64,000 nt of DNA from the NCBI RefSeq assembly GCF_902806315.1, contig NZ_CADCWD010000015.1, positions 37,482 through 101,481 on the forward strand. Direction: 5' to 3'. Both the position numbers and the translations under genes were made by a program. This DNA comes from an uncultured Sphingosinicella sp. GTDB taxonomy: Bacteria > Pseudomonadota > Alphaproteobacteria > Sphingomonadales > Sphingomonadaceae. Numbering within the stretch: position 1 is the first letter of the stretch; the number at the start of each line of letters is the position of its first letter. Shown here one piece after another: positions 36,671 to 44,439 of this stretch. A model generated the notes under the pieces. It was not told where the DNA came from. It was given only the letters and a program-made list of their open reading frames with translations, and did no database searches.

Positions 36671-38347
36671 ATGCGGGAGCATTTGGCAAGGTTCGGAAAC
36701 ATCCTGACGTCCGTCTGCGCCGGAATTGCGTCCTTCGTCTTCACGCTGGTCGCCTTCCTGATGCTGAAGGATCTCGGCGAGCAGATCATGGCGTCGGTCA
36801 CGATCGGCCTGTTCGCGCTCGCCATCGTCTGGCTAGCCTATGAGCGGCCGAACAGCGGCCAGGCCCGCGCCATCTCCGCGCTCGTCGAACGGCTGCTCGC
36901 CGTCCGCTCCGGCGATCTCACCTCGCCAGCACCGCTTGCGCTCCAGCGCGAAATGCCGGCGCTCGCGGCTGCCGTGGACGGTCTGTTCGAGCAGGTCCGC
37001 TCCAACCTCGACAATGTCAGCGCGATGGCGCTCTACGATCCCGTTACCTCGCTCCCCAACCGCATCCACTTCCGCCGCGAGGCGGATCGGATGCTCCACG
37101 ACGAAGGGGCCGACCGGCGCCTGGCGCTCCTGTTCATCGATCTCGACGGCTTCAAGGAAGTGAATGACAGCTTGGGCCACGCGGCCGGAGACCAGGTGCT
37201 GGTGCTCGTCGCCAACCGCCTGCGCGCCGTCGCCAAGAGCGAGGGCAAGTCCGGAAGCCAGCCCTTGCTCGCCCGCCTCGCCGGCGACGAGTTCACGATG
37301 CTCTTCCCCGAGGTCCGCGACTCGCGCGAGGCCGAGCGCATCGCCCGCCGCGCGCTGGCCGCCCTCAACACTCCTTATGAGAATTCCGACCAGTTGATCG
37401 ACATGGGCGCTTCGATCGGCGTCGCGCTCTGCCCCCGTCACGGCAGCGAGCTGACGGGTCTGATGAAGGCCGCCGATATTGCCATGTATCACGCCAAGGC
37501 GAGCGGACGGTCGCAATATTGCCTCTACCATCCGCGCCTCGCTGCCGCCTTTGAGAAGAAGTCGCAGACCGAGCGCTCGCTTCGCGAGGCGCTGGCCAAC
37601 GACGAGTTCGAGCTGGCCTTCCAGCCCCAGCTCTGCGCCCGCACCGGCGCCGTACTTGCGGGCGAAGCTTTGATCCGCTGGAACCACCCGTCCGGCGAGG
37701 TCCGCCTCGCGGAGAGCTTCATCAGTGTCGCCGAGGAGAGCAGCCTCATCGTCGACATCGGCGACTGGGTGATCGAGTCGGTCGCGGCGGCCCTGAAACG
37801 CTGGCACGATTGCGGCATGACGCAGCGCCTCGCCTTCAACATCAGCGCGCGCCATTTCAGCCGCCCCGACTTCTTCAAGCGGCTCCGCGCCGAGGTCGCC
37901 CGCAGCGGCGCACCCGCCTGGCTCCTGGAGCTCGAGTTCACCGAAGCCGTGGCGATGAATTGCTCGCCCGCCACGATAACCGAGCTCGTTTCGCTGCGCG
38001 CAGAGGGCGTGTCGATCGCGCTTGACGATTTCGGCACCGGGCTTTCCAACCTGCGCCGCTTGAAGGACATGCCTCTCGACCGCGTGAAGCTCGACGAGAG
38101 CCTGATCCGCGAGATCGACACGTCCGAAAGCACCCGCACGATCGTCGCCGCGCTCATCCACCTGATCCACGGGCTCGGCTATCAAGTGGTCGGTGAGGGC
38201 GTGGAGCGGCAGGAGCAATTCGAAGTGCTCCGCGCGATCGGCTGCGACGCCGTCCAGGGTTATGTCTTCGCCGAAGCGCTGATCGAGTCCGACTTCCTCG
38301 CTTGGGTCCGGCGCCGTGAGAAGCGCCTCCAGACCGCTTCCGCCTAG
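36671..38347 (+). CDS. GGDEF-EAL protein with N-terminal membrane anchor
   Basis: A 558-aa cyclic-di-GMP enzyme. Two N-terminal helices (ILTSVCAGIASFVFTLVAFL and VTIGLFALAIVWLAY) are followed by a HAMP-like stretch. The GGDEF domain (about 120-280) has AGDEF in place of GGDEF/GGEEF, so cyclase activity is doubtful. The EAL domain (about 300-545) keeps EALIRW, NISARHF, ALDDFGTG, the Lys in DRVKLDES, VGEGVE and QGYVFAE, so phosphodiesterase activity is likely. Its stop overlaps the convergent dapE stop. Confidence 0.93.
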   Translation: MREHLARFGNILTSVCAGIASFVFTLVAFLMLKDLGEQIMASVTIGLFALAIVWLAYERPNSGQARAISALVERLLAVRSGDLTSPAPLALQREMPALAAAVDGLFEQVRSNLDNVSAMALYDPVTSLPNRIHFRREADRMLHDEGADRRLALLFIDLDGFKEVNDSLGHAAGDQVLVLVANRLRAVAKSEGKSGSQPLLARLAGDEFTMLFPEVRDSREAERIARRALAALNTPYENSDQLIDMGASIGVALCPRHGSELTGLMKAADIAMYHAKASGRSQYCLYHPRLAAAFEKKSQTERSLREALANDEFELAFQPQLCARTGAVLAGEALIRWNHPSGEVRLAESFISVAEESSLIVDIGDWVIESVAAALKRWHDCGMTQRLAFNISARHFSRPDFFKRLRAEVARSGAPAWLLELEFTEAVAMNCSPATITELVSLRAEGVSIALDDFGTGLSNLRRLKDMPLDRVKLDESLIREIDTSESTRTIVAALIHLIHGLGYQVVGEGVERQEQFEVLRAIGCDAVQGYVFAEALIESDFLAWVRRREKRLQTASA

Positions 38348-39483
38348 GCCGCCGGGCCGAGCGCTCGCCGCAGTATACGGGCGTAGATTGCCTGCAGCTT
38401 CCTGATGTCGTCGACGGCCGCGGCCTCGTCGAGCTTGTGCATGGTCGCGTTTGGAAGGCCGAAATCCACCACCGGGCAAAGCTTGATGAGGAAACGCCCG
38501 TCCGACGTGCCGCCGCTCGTACTCAGCTCCGGCACGATGCCCGTCTCCAGCTCGATCGCTTCGCGGACGATGTCGTAAATCGGCCCTGCCGGGGTCAGGA
38601 ACGCTTCGCCGGAGATACGCGCCTCGACCGTGGTTCCAGGCGCGGCCTCCTCGGCGGTCCGTCGGACCAGCTCGACCAGATCCTCGCCGCGATGAAGGTT
38701 GTTGAAGCGGATGTTGAGCTGCGCCGTGGCTGCCGAGGGGATGACATTCGTCGCCCGCGTTGGGGTGCCGACTGCCGTGAATTCGAGGTTCGAGGCCTGG
38801 AAAGCGTCGGTGCCGTCATCGAGGTGGAGCGCACTCAGCGCCGCCAGGACCCGCGCCAGCTTCGGCACCGGATTGTCGGCCCGGTGCGGATAGGCGACGT
38901 GGCCCTGCGTGCCTGGCACGGTGATCCACATGTTGACCGTGCCGCGCCGCCCGATCTTCACCGTGTCGCCGAGCCGGTCCACTGAGGTCGGCTCCCCGAT
39001 CACGATCATGTCCGGCCAGATCCCGCGCTCGGCCATCCAATCCATGAGAGCGACCGTGCCGCAGGTGGCGGGACCTTCCTCGTCGCCCGTGATGATAAGG
39101 CTCACGGTGCCCGAATGCTCCGCCACTTCGGCCGCTGCAGCCACGAACGAGGCGATGCCGCCCTTCATGTCGACGGCGCCGCGGCCATAAAGCAGGCCGT
39201 TCCTGATCTCCGGCCGGAACGCCTCGCCGGTCCAGCCCTCGCCCGGCGGCACGACGTCGAGGTGCCCGGCAAACGCAAATTGGGGTCCGCCGCCGCCGCG
39301 CGTGGCGAAAAGGTTCTCGACCGGGCCGTCCGGCGCTTCACCGCTCATGAACCGGTGAACGGTGAAGCCGATCGCCTGCAGCGCTTCCTCCAGCACGTCG
39401 AACACGGCTCCGCTCGCGGGTGTGATGCTGGGGCAGGCGATCAGCCGCGCGGCGAGGTCGACCGGATCCATCGGCTGTGTCAT
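38344..39483 (-). CDS. dapE: Succinyl-diaminopimelate desuccinylase
   Basis: A di-zinc M20 hydrolase making LL-diaminopimelate for lysine and peptidoglycan. The 379-aa protein has metal-site motifs FAGHLDVVPPG, GRGAVDMKGG, GDEEGPA and the C-terminal MHKLDEAA, and the substrate loop STSGGTSDGRF. The ATG at 39483 (MTQPMDPVDLAARL) fits; the longer frame upstream is not family-like. Confidence 0.96.
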   Translation of the reverse strand: MTQPMDPVDLAARLIACPSITPASGAVFDVLEEALQAIGFTVHRFMSGEAPDGPVENLFATRGGGGPQFAFAGHLDVVPPGEGWTGEAFRPEIRNGLLYGRGAVDMKGGIASFVAAAAEVAEHSGTVSLIITGDEEGPATCGTVALMDWMAERGIWPDMIVIGEPTSVDRLGDTVKIGRRGTVNMWITVPGTQGHVAYPHRADNPVPKLARVLAALSALHLDDGTDAFQASNLEFTAVGTPTRATNVIPSAATAQLNIRFNNLHRGEDLVELVRRTAEEAAPGTTVEARISGEAFLTPAGPIYDIVREAIELETGIVPELSTSGGTSDGRFLIKLCPVVDFGLPNATMHKLDEAAAVDDIRKLQAIYARILRRALGPAA

Positions 39484-39517
39484 TGGTCGCGCGTAGCAAT
39501 GGCAAAAGGGGGAGGCT

Positions 39518-39979
39518 ATGCCCAAAGTCGATCTCGCCACCATCGAGCAGACGAGCCGCACCGGTTATCCGCCGCCCCACAACGAGGCCGTCCGCGGCAG
39601 GCATCAACGCCGACTAGCGCCTGCCCTCGGTCTCACCGATTTCGGGGTCAGTGAGGTTACGCTCGAACCCGGAGCATGGTCGAGTCAGCGCCATTGGCAC
39701 GAGGGCGAGGACGAGTTCGTGGTCATCCTCGAAGGCGAATCGGTCCTGGTCGAAGATGAGGGACGCACATCGATGCGCGCCGGGGACTTGGCAGCTTGGC
39801 CGAAGGGCGTCGCCAACGGCCACCATCTGATCAACGAAAGTGACCGGCCCTGCCGTTTTCTCGCGTTCGGAGGCGGCGTGCGGACCGGCGGGGCCTATTC
39901 CGACATCGACATGCTGTTTACGGCCGACGGAACCTACACCCACAAGGACGGATCACCTTACGCGGCCGGCGCCTCATAG
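39518..39979 (+). CDS. Cupin-domain protein
   Basis: A 153-aa single-domain cupin. The metal motif QRHWHEGEDEFVVILEGES supplies two His and a Glu. The second motif region includes GVANGHHLIN. Substrate is unknown. Its 3' end overlaps the convergent GST gene by 22 nt. Confidence 0.85.
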   Translation: MPKVDLATIEQTSRTGYPPPHNEAVRGRHQRRLAPALGLTDFGVSEVTLEPGAWSSQRHWHEGEDEFVVILEGESVLVEDEGRTSMRAGDLAAWPKGVANGHHLINESDRPCRFLAFGGGVRTGGAYSDIDMLFTADGTYTHKDGSPYAAGAS

Positions 39980-40623
39980 CGTTCGATCACCCAGGGTTCC
40001 TCCTGAGCCGCCTCGATCCATTGCTGCATCCACGGGTGGTGCAGGATCGCTTCCATATAGGCAGCGGCGAAGCGGGGCACCGGCACCGAGTAGGTGACGA
40101 ACCGCGTCACCACGGGGGCGAACATGATGTCGACCGCGCCGAAGTCGCCGAACAGGTAGGGGCCGCCGCTGCCGTGCCGCGCGCGGGCTTCGGCCCAAAG
40201 CTCCAGGATCCGGATCACCTCGGCGCGCACTTCCTCCGACAGCTCCTTGGGCGGGAATTGCTTGCGAAGGTTCATCGAGCATTCGCGCCGGAGATTCTCG
40301 TAGCTCGAGTGCATTTCCGCGGCCATCGACCGCGCCATGCCGCGGGCTTCCTCCTCGACTGGCCAGTATCGGGCGCGATCGGTTTTGTCGGCGAGCCATT
40401 CGATGATGGCGAGGCTGTCCCAGATTACCGCCTTGTCGTCCCACAGGACCGGCACCTTGCCGCCCGACGGTGCGAACTCGTCGCCGCGGCGGCGCTTGTC
40501 CCAATCCTCGTCGAACATCGGGACGGTGATCTCTTCGAACGGGAGCCCCGATTGCTTCACCGCCAGCCAGCCGCGCAGCGACCAAGAGGAGTAAGCCTTG
40601 TTGCCGATGATGAGCTTGAGCAT
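39958..40623 (-). CDS. Glutathione S-transferase family protein
   Basis: A 221-aa GST. The N-terminal thioredoxin-like domain begins MLKLIIGNKAYSSWSLRGWL and includes KVPVLWDDKAVIWDSLAIIE (the cis-Pro and the glutathione gamma-glutamyl site). An all-helical C-terminal domain follows. It starts two nt after the engB stop, so it belongs to the yidC-engB transcript. Confidence 0.9.
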   Translation of the reverse strand: MLKLIIGNKAYSSWSLRGWLAVKQSGLPFEEITVPMFDEDWDKRRRGDEFAPSGGKVPVLWDDKAVIWDSLAIIEWLADKTDRARYWPVEEEARGMARSMAAEMHSSYENLRRECSMNLRKQFPPKELSEEVRAEVIRILELWAEARARHGSGGPYLFGDFGAVDIMFAPVVTRFVTYSVPVPRFAAAYMEAILHHPWMQQWIEAAQEEPWVIERYEAPAA

Positions 40624-40625
40624 AA

Positions 40626-41270
40626 CTATCCGATCGCTTCCACTACCGCGCGGCGTAAGCGATCGATCCCCAGCCCGGTTTCGCTGGATGTGACGATCAC
40701 CTCCGGATGTGCGGCGGGGCGCTTGGAGGCTTCGAGTGTGGTGCTCTTCTTCACCGACTGAAGATCGCTGGCCTTGATCTTGTCGGCCTTGGTGAGGACG
40801 AGGTGGTAGCTGACCGCGGCGTCGTCCAGCATCTTCATCACCTCGCGGTCGATGTCCTTGAGGCCGTGTCGGCTGTCGACCAGCACCAGCGCCCGCTTCA
40901 GCGCCTGGCGCCCCCGCAGATAGTCGTTGACCAGGTAGCGCCACTTGCGCGCGACATCCTTCGGCGCCTTGGCAAAGCCGTAGCCCGGCATGTCGACCAG
41001 GCGGAAACGAAGGGGCTCGCCAACGTCGAAGAAGTTCAGTTCCTGCGTTCGCCCCGGCGTGTTGGAGGTGCGGGCCAGGTCGCGCCGATTGGTGAGCGCA
41101 TTCAGCAGGGACGATTTGCCGACGTTCGAGCGGCCGGCAAACGCCACCTCATGCGCATCCGCAGCCGGGAGAAACTGCAGGCTGGGCGCCGATTTCAGGA
41201 AGGTGATGCGGCCGGAAAAGAGCTTCCGCGAAATCTCTTCCAGCTCCGCTTCCGGCGCGTCCTCGCTCAT
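40626..41270 (-). CDS. engB: Ribosome biogenesis GTP-binding protein EngB (YihA/YsxC)
   Basis: A small GTPase for 50S assembly and division, 214 aa. G1 is AGRSNVGKSSLLNAL, G2 NTPGRTQ, G3 DMPGYGFA, G4 LTKADK. The ATG at 41270 overlaps the yidC stop (ATGA, 41267-41270). Confidence 0.97.
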   Translation of the reverse strand: MSEDAPEAELEEISRKLFSGRITFLKSAPSLQFLPAADAHEVAFAGRSNVGKSSLLNALTNRRDLARTSNTPGRTQELNFFDVGEPLRFRLVDMPGYGFAKAPKDVARKWRYLVNDYLRGRQALKRALVLVDSRHGLKDIDREVMKMLDDAAVSYHLVLTKADKIKASDLQSVKKSTTLEASKRPAAHPEVIVTSSETGLGIDRLRRAVVEAIG

Positions 41271-42985
41271 TTTGTTTCGGCCGCTTCGGTCGTCGCTGCT
41301 TTCATCCCCGGATAGCGGCTGTAGAGCCACTTCTGCTGCAGGATGGTGAGCGTATTCGAGACGGCCCAGTAGAGCTGGAGCCCGGCAGCGAAAGGCGCCA
41401 TCACCACCGTCAGCACCCAAGGCATGATGCTGAACACCTGCGCCTGGACGGGATCGGTCGGCTGCGGATTGAGCTTGAACTGCAGCCACATCGTAACGCC
41501 GACCAGGATCGGCAGGATACCGATGGCGAGGAAGCCGGGAGGCGTGAACGGCAGGAAGCCGAACAGGTTGACCGGCGTCAGCGGATCGGGCGCGGAGAGA
41601 TCCCGGATCCAGCCCGCAAAGGGCTGGTGCCGCATCTCCACGGCAAGCAGCAGCACCTTGTAGAGCGCGTAGAAGATCGGGATCTGCAGCAGAATCGGAA
41701 GGCAGCCCGCCAGCGGATTGATCTTCTCCTCCTGATAGAGCTTCAGCATCTCCTGCTGCTGGCGCGGCTTGTCATCCTTGAAGCGCTCCTGGATGGCCTT
41801 CATCTTCGGCTGAACCACCCGCATCGCCGCCATCGACTTGAACTGCCGCTGGGCGATCGGAAACATGAGACCACGAACAATGATCGTGAGGCAGATGATC
41901 GCGACGCCGAAATTGCCGATCGCGGTGAACAGCCAGTTCAACACGTAGAAGATCGGCTTCATGAACCAGTAGAACCAGCCCCAATCGATCGCCTTGTCGA
42001 ATTGGCGGATGCCGAGCTCGTCCTCGTAGCTGTCGAGCAGCGCGACTTCTTTAGCCCCGGCGAAGAAGCGGGACTGGAAGTTCGCCACCCGCCCGGGCGC
42101 GACGATGGTCGGGGGAGCGGCTGCGTCGGCCTGGAACGCGCCATTCGGACTTCTGCGGAAGGAGGCGTCCACGTTGGCACGCTGATCGGGGATGAGCGCG
42201 GTCAGCCAATATTGGTCACCAAAGCCCAACCACCCGCCCGTGCTGGAAAAGCGACGTTCCCCGGCCTCGACAAGGTCAGGATAGTCGGTGTCGTAGTCGG
42301 CCGCGCCGTTGAAGACGCCGACCGGCCCGATGTGGACCGTCCAGCTGTCCGGATCGGGCGAGGCATTGGCGCGGCTCACCAGCGAATAGGGCCGCACCGC
42401 CACCGTGCCGGCACCGCTGTTCGCGACGCTCTGGCGCGCCGTGAACATGTAGTTGCTGTCCACCGCCAGCTGGATTGCGAAACGCTGGCCCTGGCCGTTG
42501 TCCCAGCTCAAGGTGACGGGGGCACCCGGCGCCAGACGCGTTCCGCTTGCGCGCCAAACGGTGTCGGGGCCGGGGAGGGCGAGACCTTCGCCCGTCCAGC
42601 CGAAGCCTGCGAAATACGCATCGCGAGCGCCGGCAGGGGAGAGGAGACGCACCGGCGGGGAATTGGCGGTGAGGCTCTCCGTGTGGCGCTTCAGCACGAG
42701 ATCGTCGACACGCGCGCCGCGCAGGTTGATCGAGCCGCTGAGCGAGGGGGTGTCGATGGCGACGCGCGGCGTCTCCGCAATCACCATGCGGCGATCGCGC
42801 AGCGCCCGCGGGCTGTCGGCCGTCGGATCGGCGCCAGGTTTGGGCAGTGCCACCTGCTTGCCTTCGACCACCTTCGTCGAAGGTTCGTTGGCGGTCGGGA
42901 AGTAGCGCTCGGAAAGGAAGCTCCAGCCGAACAGCACGATCGCCGACAGGACGATCGCGAGGATCATGTTGCGCTGGTCGCTCAC
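41267..42985 (-). CDS. yidC: Membrane protein insertase YidC
   Basis: Inserts and folds inner-membrane proteins. The 572-aa protein has N-terminal TM1 (MILAIVLSAIVLFGWSFL) and a large periplasmic domain. The conserved insertase core starts near FGVAIICLTIIVRGLMFPIA, which carries the functional Arg of the hydrophilic groove. The coiled loop is MKAIQERFKDDKPRQQQEML, and TMs 3-6 follow. It is 10 nt downstream of yidD. Confidence 0.98.
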   Translation of the reverse strand: MSDQRNMILAIVLSAIVLFGWSFLSERYFPTANEPSTKVVEGKQVALPKPGADPTADSPRALRDRRMVIAETPRVAIDTPSLSGSINLRGARVDDLVLKRHTESLTANSPPVRLLSPAGARDAYFAGFGWTGEGLALPGPDTVWRASGTRLAPGAPVTLSWDNGQGQRFAIQLAVDSNYMFTARQSVANSGAGTVAVRPYSLVSRANASPDPDSWTVHIGPVGVFNGAADYDTDYPDLVEAGERRFSSTGGWLGFGDQYWLTALIPDQRANVDASFRRSPNGAFQADAAAPPTIVAPGRVANFQSRFFAGAKEVALLDSYEDELGIRQFDKAIDWGWFYWFMKPIFYVLNWLFTAIGNFGVAIICLTIIVRGLMFPIAQRQFKSMAAMRVVQPKMKAIQERFKDDKPRQQQEMLKLYQEEKINPLAGCLPILLQIPIFYALYKVLLLAVEMRHQPFAGWIRDLSAPDPLTPVNLFGFLPFTPPGFLAIGILPILVGVTMWLQFKLNPQPTDPVQAQVFSIMPWVLTVVMAPFAAGLQLYWAVSNTLTILQQKWLYSRYPGMKAATTEAAETK

Positions 42986-42995
42986 CTAATTTCCT

Positions 42996-43208
42996 TCATG
43001 GTACCGGGTCATGGCCAGAGCCCCCCCAGGGATGGCATCGAAGCAGGCGCCTGGCCGCAAGCCAGCTCCCGCGAAGCGCCCCATAGCGGGAGAGCGCCTG
43101 GATTGCATAGGCCGAGCAGCTCGGGCTGAAACGGCAGCTCGGCGGCAGGACGAGCGAAGGACCGCGCTGCCAGCCTTTCGCGACAAGGATCAGCATCCTG
43201 GCGATCAC
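42996..43208 (-). CDS. yidD: Membrane protein insertion efficiency factor YidD
   Basis: A 70-aa protein with the YidD core [19 protein letters not shown] and [13 protein letters not shown], and an N-terminal amphipathic helix. It helps YidC-dependent insertion. The GTG at 43208 overlaps the rnpA stop as GTGA; an ATG at 43196 is also possible. Confidence 0.94.
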   Translation of the reverse strand: MIARMLILVAKGWQRGPSLVLPPSCRFSPSCSAYAIQALSRYGALRGSWLAARRLLRCHPWGGSGHDPVP

Positions 43209-43531
43209 CGGCGCGTCTTGGCCAGCGCTTTGCCGAGTTCCGCACGAAGCTGATCGAACGGGCGCTCGACGCCGCCGGCGCGGCCGATCAGGACATGGTC
43301 CGCACCGGGCTGACCGCTCTTGGAAATGATCTCCCGGGCAAGCGCCCGGAATCGGCGCTTCATCCGGTTGCGGACGACCGCGTTACCGATTTTCTTGGTG
43401 ACGGTGATGCCGAGCCGTATGGCGAGATTGTCGTCGCCGCGGTCGCGGACGAGCAGAACGAAGCCCGGCATTGCCGAGCGCCGTCCCTGATTCGCCGCGA
43501 GGAAGTCCGCGCGGCGGGTAAGCGTCGTTAG
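43205..43531 (-). CDS. rnpA: Ribonuclease P protein component, start codon not canonical
   Basis: The protein subunit of RNase P for tRNA 5' maturation. [37 protein letters not shown] (the RNR motif) and [17 protein letters not shown] are clear. The conserved N-terminus falls at codon CTA (43531) or ACG (43528). No ATG, GTG or TTG lies in frame between the rpmH region and this point. The nearest in-frame ATG is 43669, just before the rpmH start, which would make RnpA overlap all of rpmH. The coordinates cover the conserved part (108 aa). Confidence 0.88.
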   Translation of the reverse strand, partial: LTTLTRRADFLAANQGRRSAMPGFVLLVRDRGDDNLAIRLGITVTKKIGNAVVRNRMKRRFRALAREIISKSGQPGADHVLIGRAGGVERPFDQLRAELGKALAKTRR

Positions 43532-43662
43532 GCCGACAGCTTGATGCGGCCGCGCGCGCGGCGGGCCGCCAGGACCTTGCGGCCGCCCACGGTCGCCTTG
43601 CGGGCCCGGAAGCCGTGACGCCGCTTGCGCACAAGATTGCTGGGCTGGAAGGTGCGCTTCAT
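43528..43662 (-). CDS. rpmH: 50S ribosomal protein L34
   Basis: A 44-aa basic protein. It begins [19 protein letters not shown] and ends GRIKLSA, the standard L34. The Shine-Dalgarno GAGG lies eight nt before the ATG at 43662. The TAA at 43528-43530 overlaps the first possible rnpA codons. It is the first gene of rpmH-rnpA-yidD-yidC-engB. Confidence 0.97.
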   Translation of the reverse strand: MKRTFQPSNLVRKRRHGFRARKATVGGRKVLAARRARGRIKLSA

Positions 43663-43685
43663 CGCTCATACCTCGAAAACTAATG

Positions 43686-43751
43686 AAAAGGGCCGCCGGA
43701 ATGGGACCCCGCAAAAGTATTACTTTTGTGGGAGCCGGGCCAGCGGCGGCC
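43686..43751 (-). other. Nested stem-loop with T-tract in the rpmH upstream region
   Basis: The inner stem is CCCGCAAAAGTA (43708-43719) with TACTTTTGTGGG (43721-43732). The outer stem is GGCCGCCG (43691-43698) with CGGCGGCC (43744-43751), a perfect 8 bp. On the minus strand the outer arm is followed by CCTTTTCATT. It may terminate the upstream membrane-protein gene or act as a leader for rpmH. Confidence 0.6.
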
Positions 43752-43792
43752 TCGTTGCTGGCGCGGATAGGTAAAGCGGCCACGAAAGTCAA

Positions 43793-44329
43793 TCAAGCGC
43801 GTTCAAGTTGCTTCAGGCCCTCGTGGCGGGCCTGCTCGAAATCCGCGTAGAGGCGGGAAAAGCCGACGGCCGCCCAGTAAGCCTCATGCTCGAACGGCCC
43901 ATCGGGCGTGAATCGCCGCTCGATGAAATAGGCAACGCCGATTTCGTGCCGGACCAGCACCAGCTTGGCCTCGCCATCGTCGCGATCGAGCCGGGCCAGC
44001 TCCCGCTTGCGCGCCGCCTCGGCCGCGCACCTGGCCTCCAGCCGCTTGCGCTTTTCCTCGCGACGCCGGGCGCTGCAGCGGCGCAGGCCCCAATCGACCC
44101 AGGCGCCCTGCTTCGGATATCTGCGCTTCAGCAGCACATATTTGCGCTTGGCCCACTCGCTATATTTCAGCACCAGCGCCGCTCCGGCGGCGAAGGTGAA
44201 AAGCCCACCCGGCCCGGGCAGGACTCCGAGGAACGGCGTGATCAGCAGGAGCAGGCATCCAAGGATGCACAAAGCGGTCCTGACCGCCGGCATCTGCTCC
44301 AGGGCATGCCACTTGTTACGCCACTCCAT
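43793..44329 (-). CDS. Transmembrane protein with PGPG motif
   Basis: A 178-aa protein. The N-terminal part has one or two membrane helices around TALCILGCLLLLITPFLGVL followed by PGPGGLFTFAAGAALVLKYS, recalling PGPGW-type membrane proteins. A long basic helical region (RRCSARRREEKRKRLEARCA) and a C-terminal soluble part follow. Function is unknown. It stops about 130 nt before rpmH on the same strand. Confidence 0.75.
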   Translation of the reverse strand: MEWRNKWHALEQMPAVRTALCILGCLLLLITPFLGVLPGPGGLFTFAAGAALVLKYSEWAKRKYVLLKRRYPKQGAWVDWGLRRCSARRREEKRKRLEARCAAEAARKRELARLDRDDGEAKLVLVRHEIGVAYFIERRFTPDGPFEHEAYWAAVGFSRLYADFEQARHEGLKQLERA

Positions 44330-44439
44330 ACACCCTCATCTGGTGTCGGTGTATTGCACCCGCAAGACGCCGGGCAGCCACTCGACTTCCTCCAACGCTC
44401 TGTCCAAAGTGGAAGTTTCTAGGGGGGCTTTCGACGCAG

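Noticed and set aside
40624..40944. N-terminal extension of the GST reading frame
   Set aside because: It overlaps engB in the opposite reading and the GST N-terminus (MLKLIIGNKAYSSW) starts at 40623.
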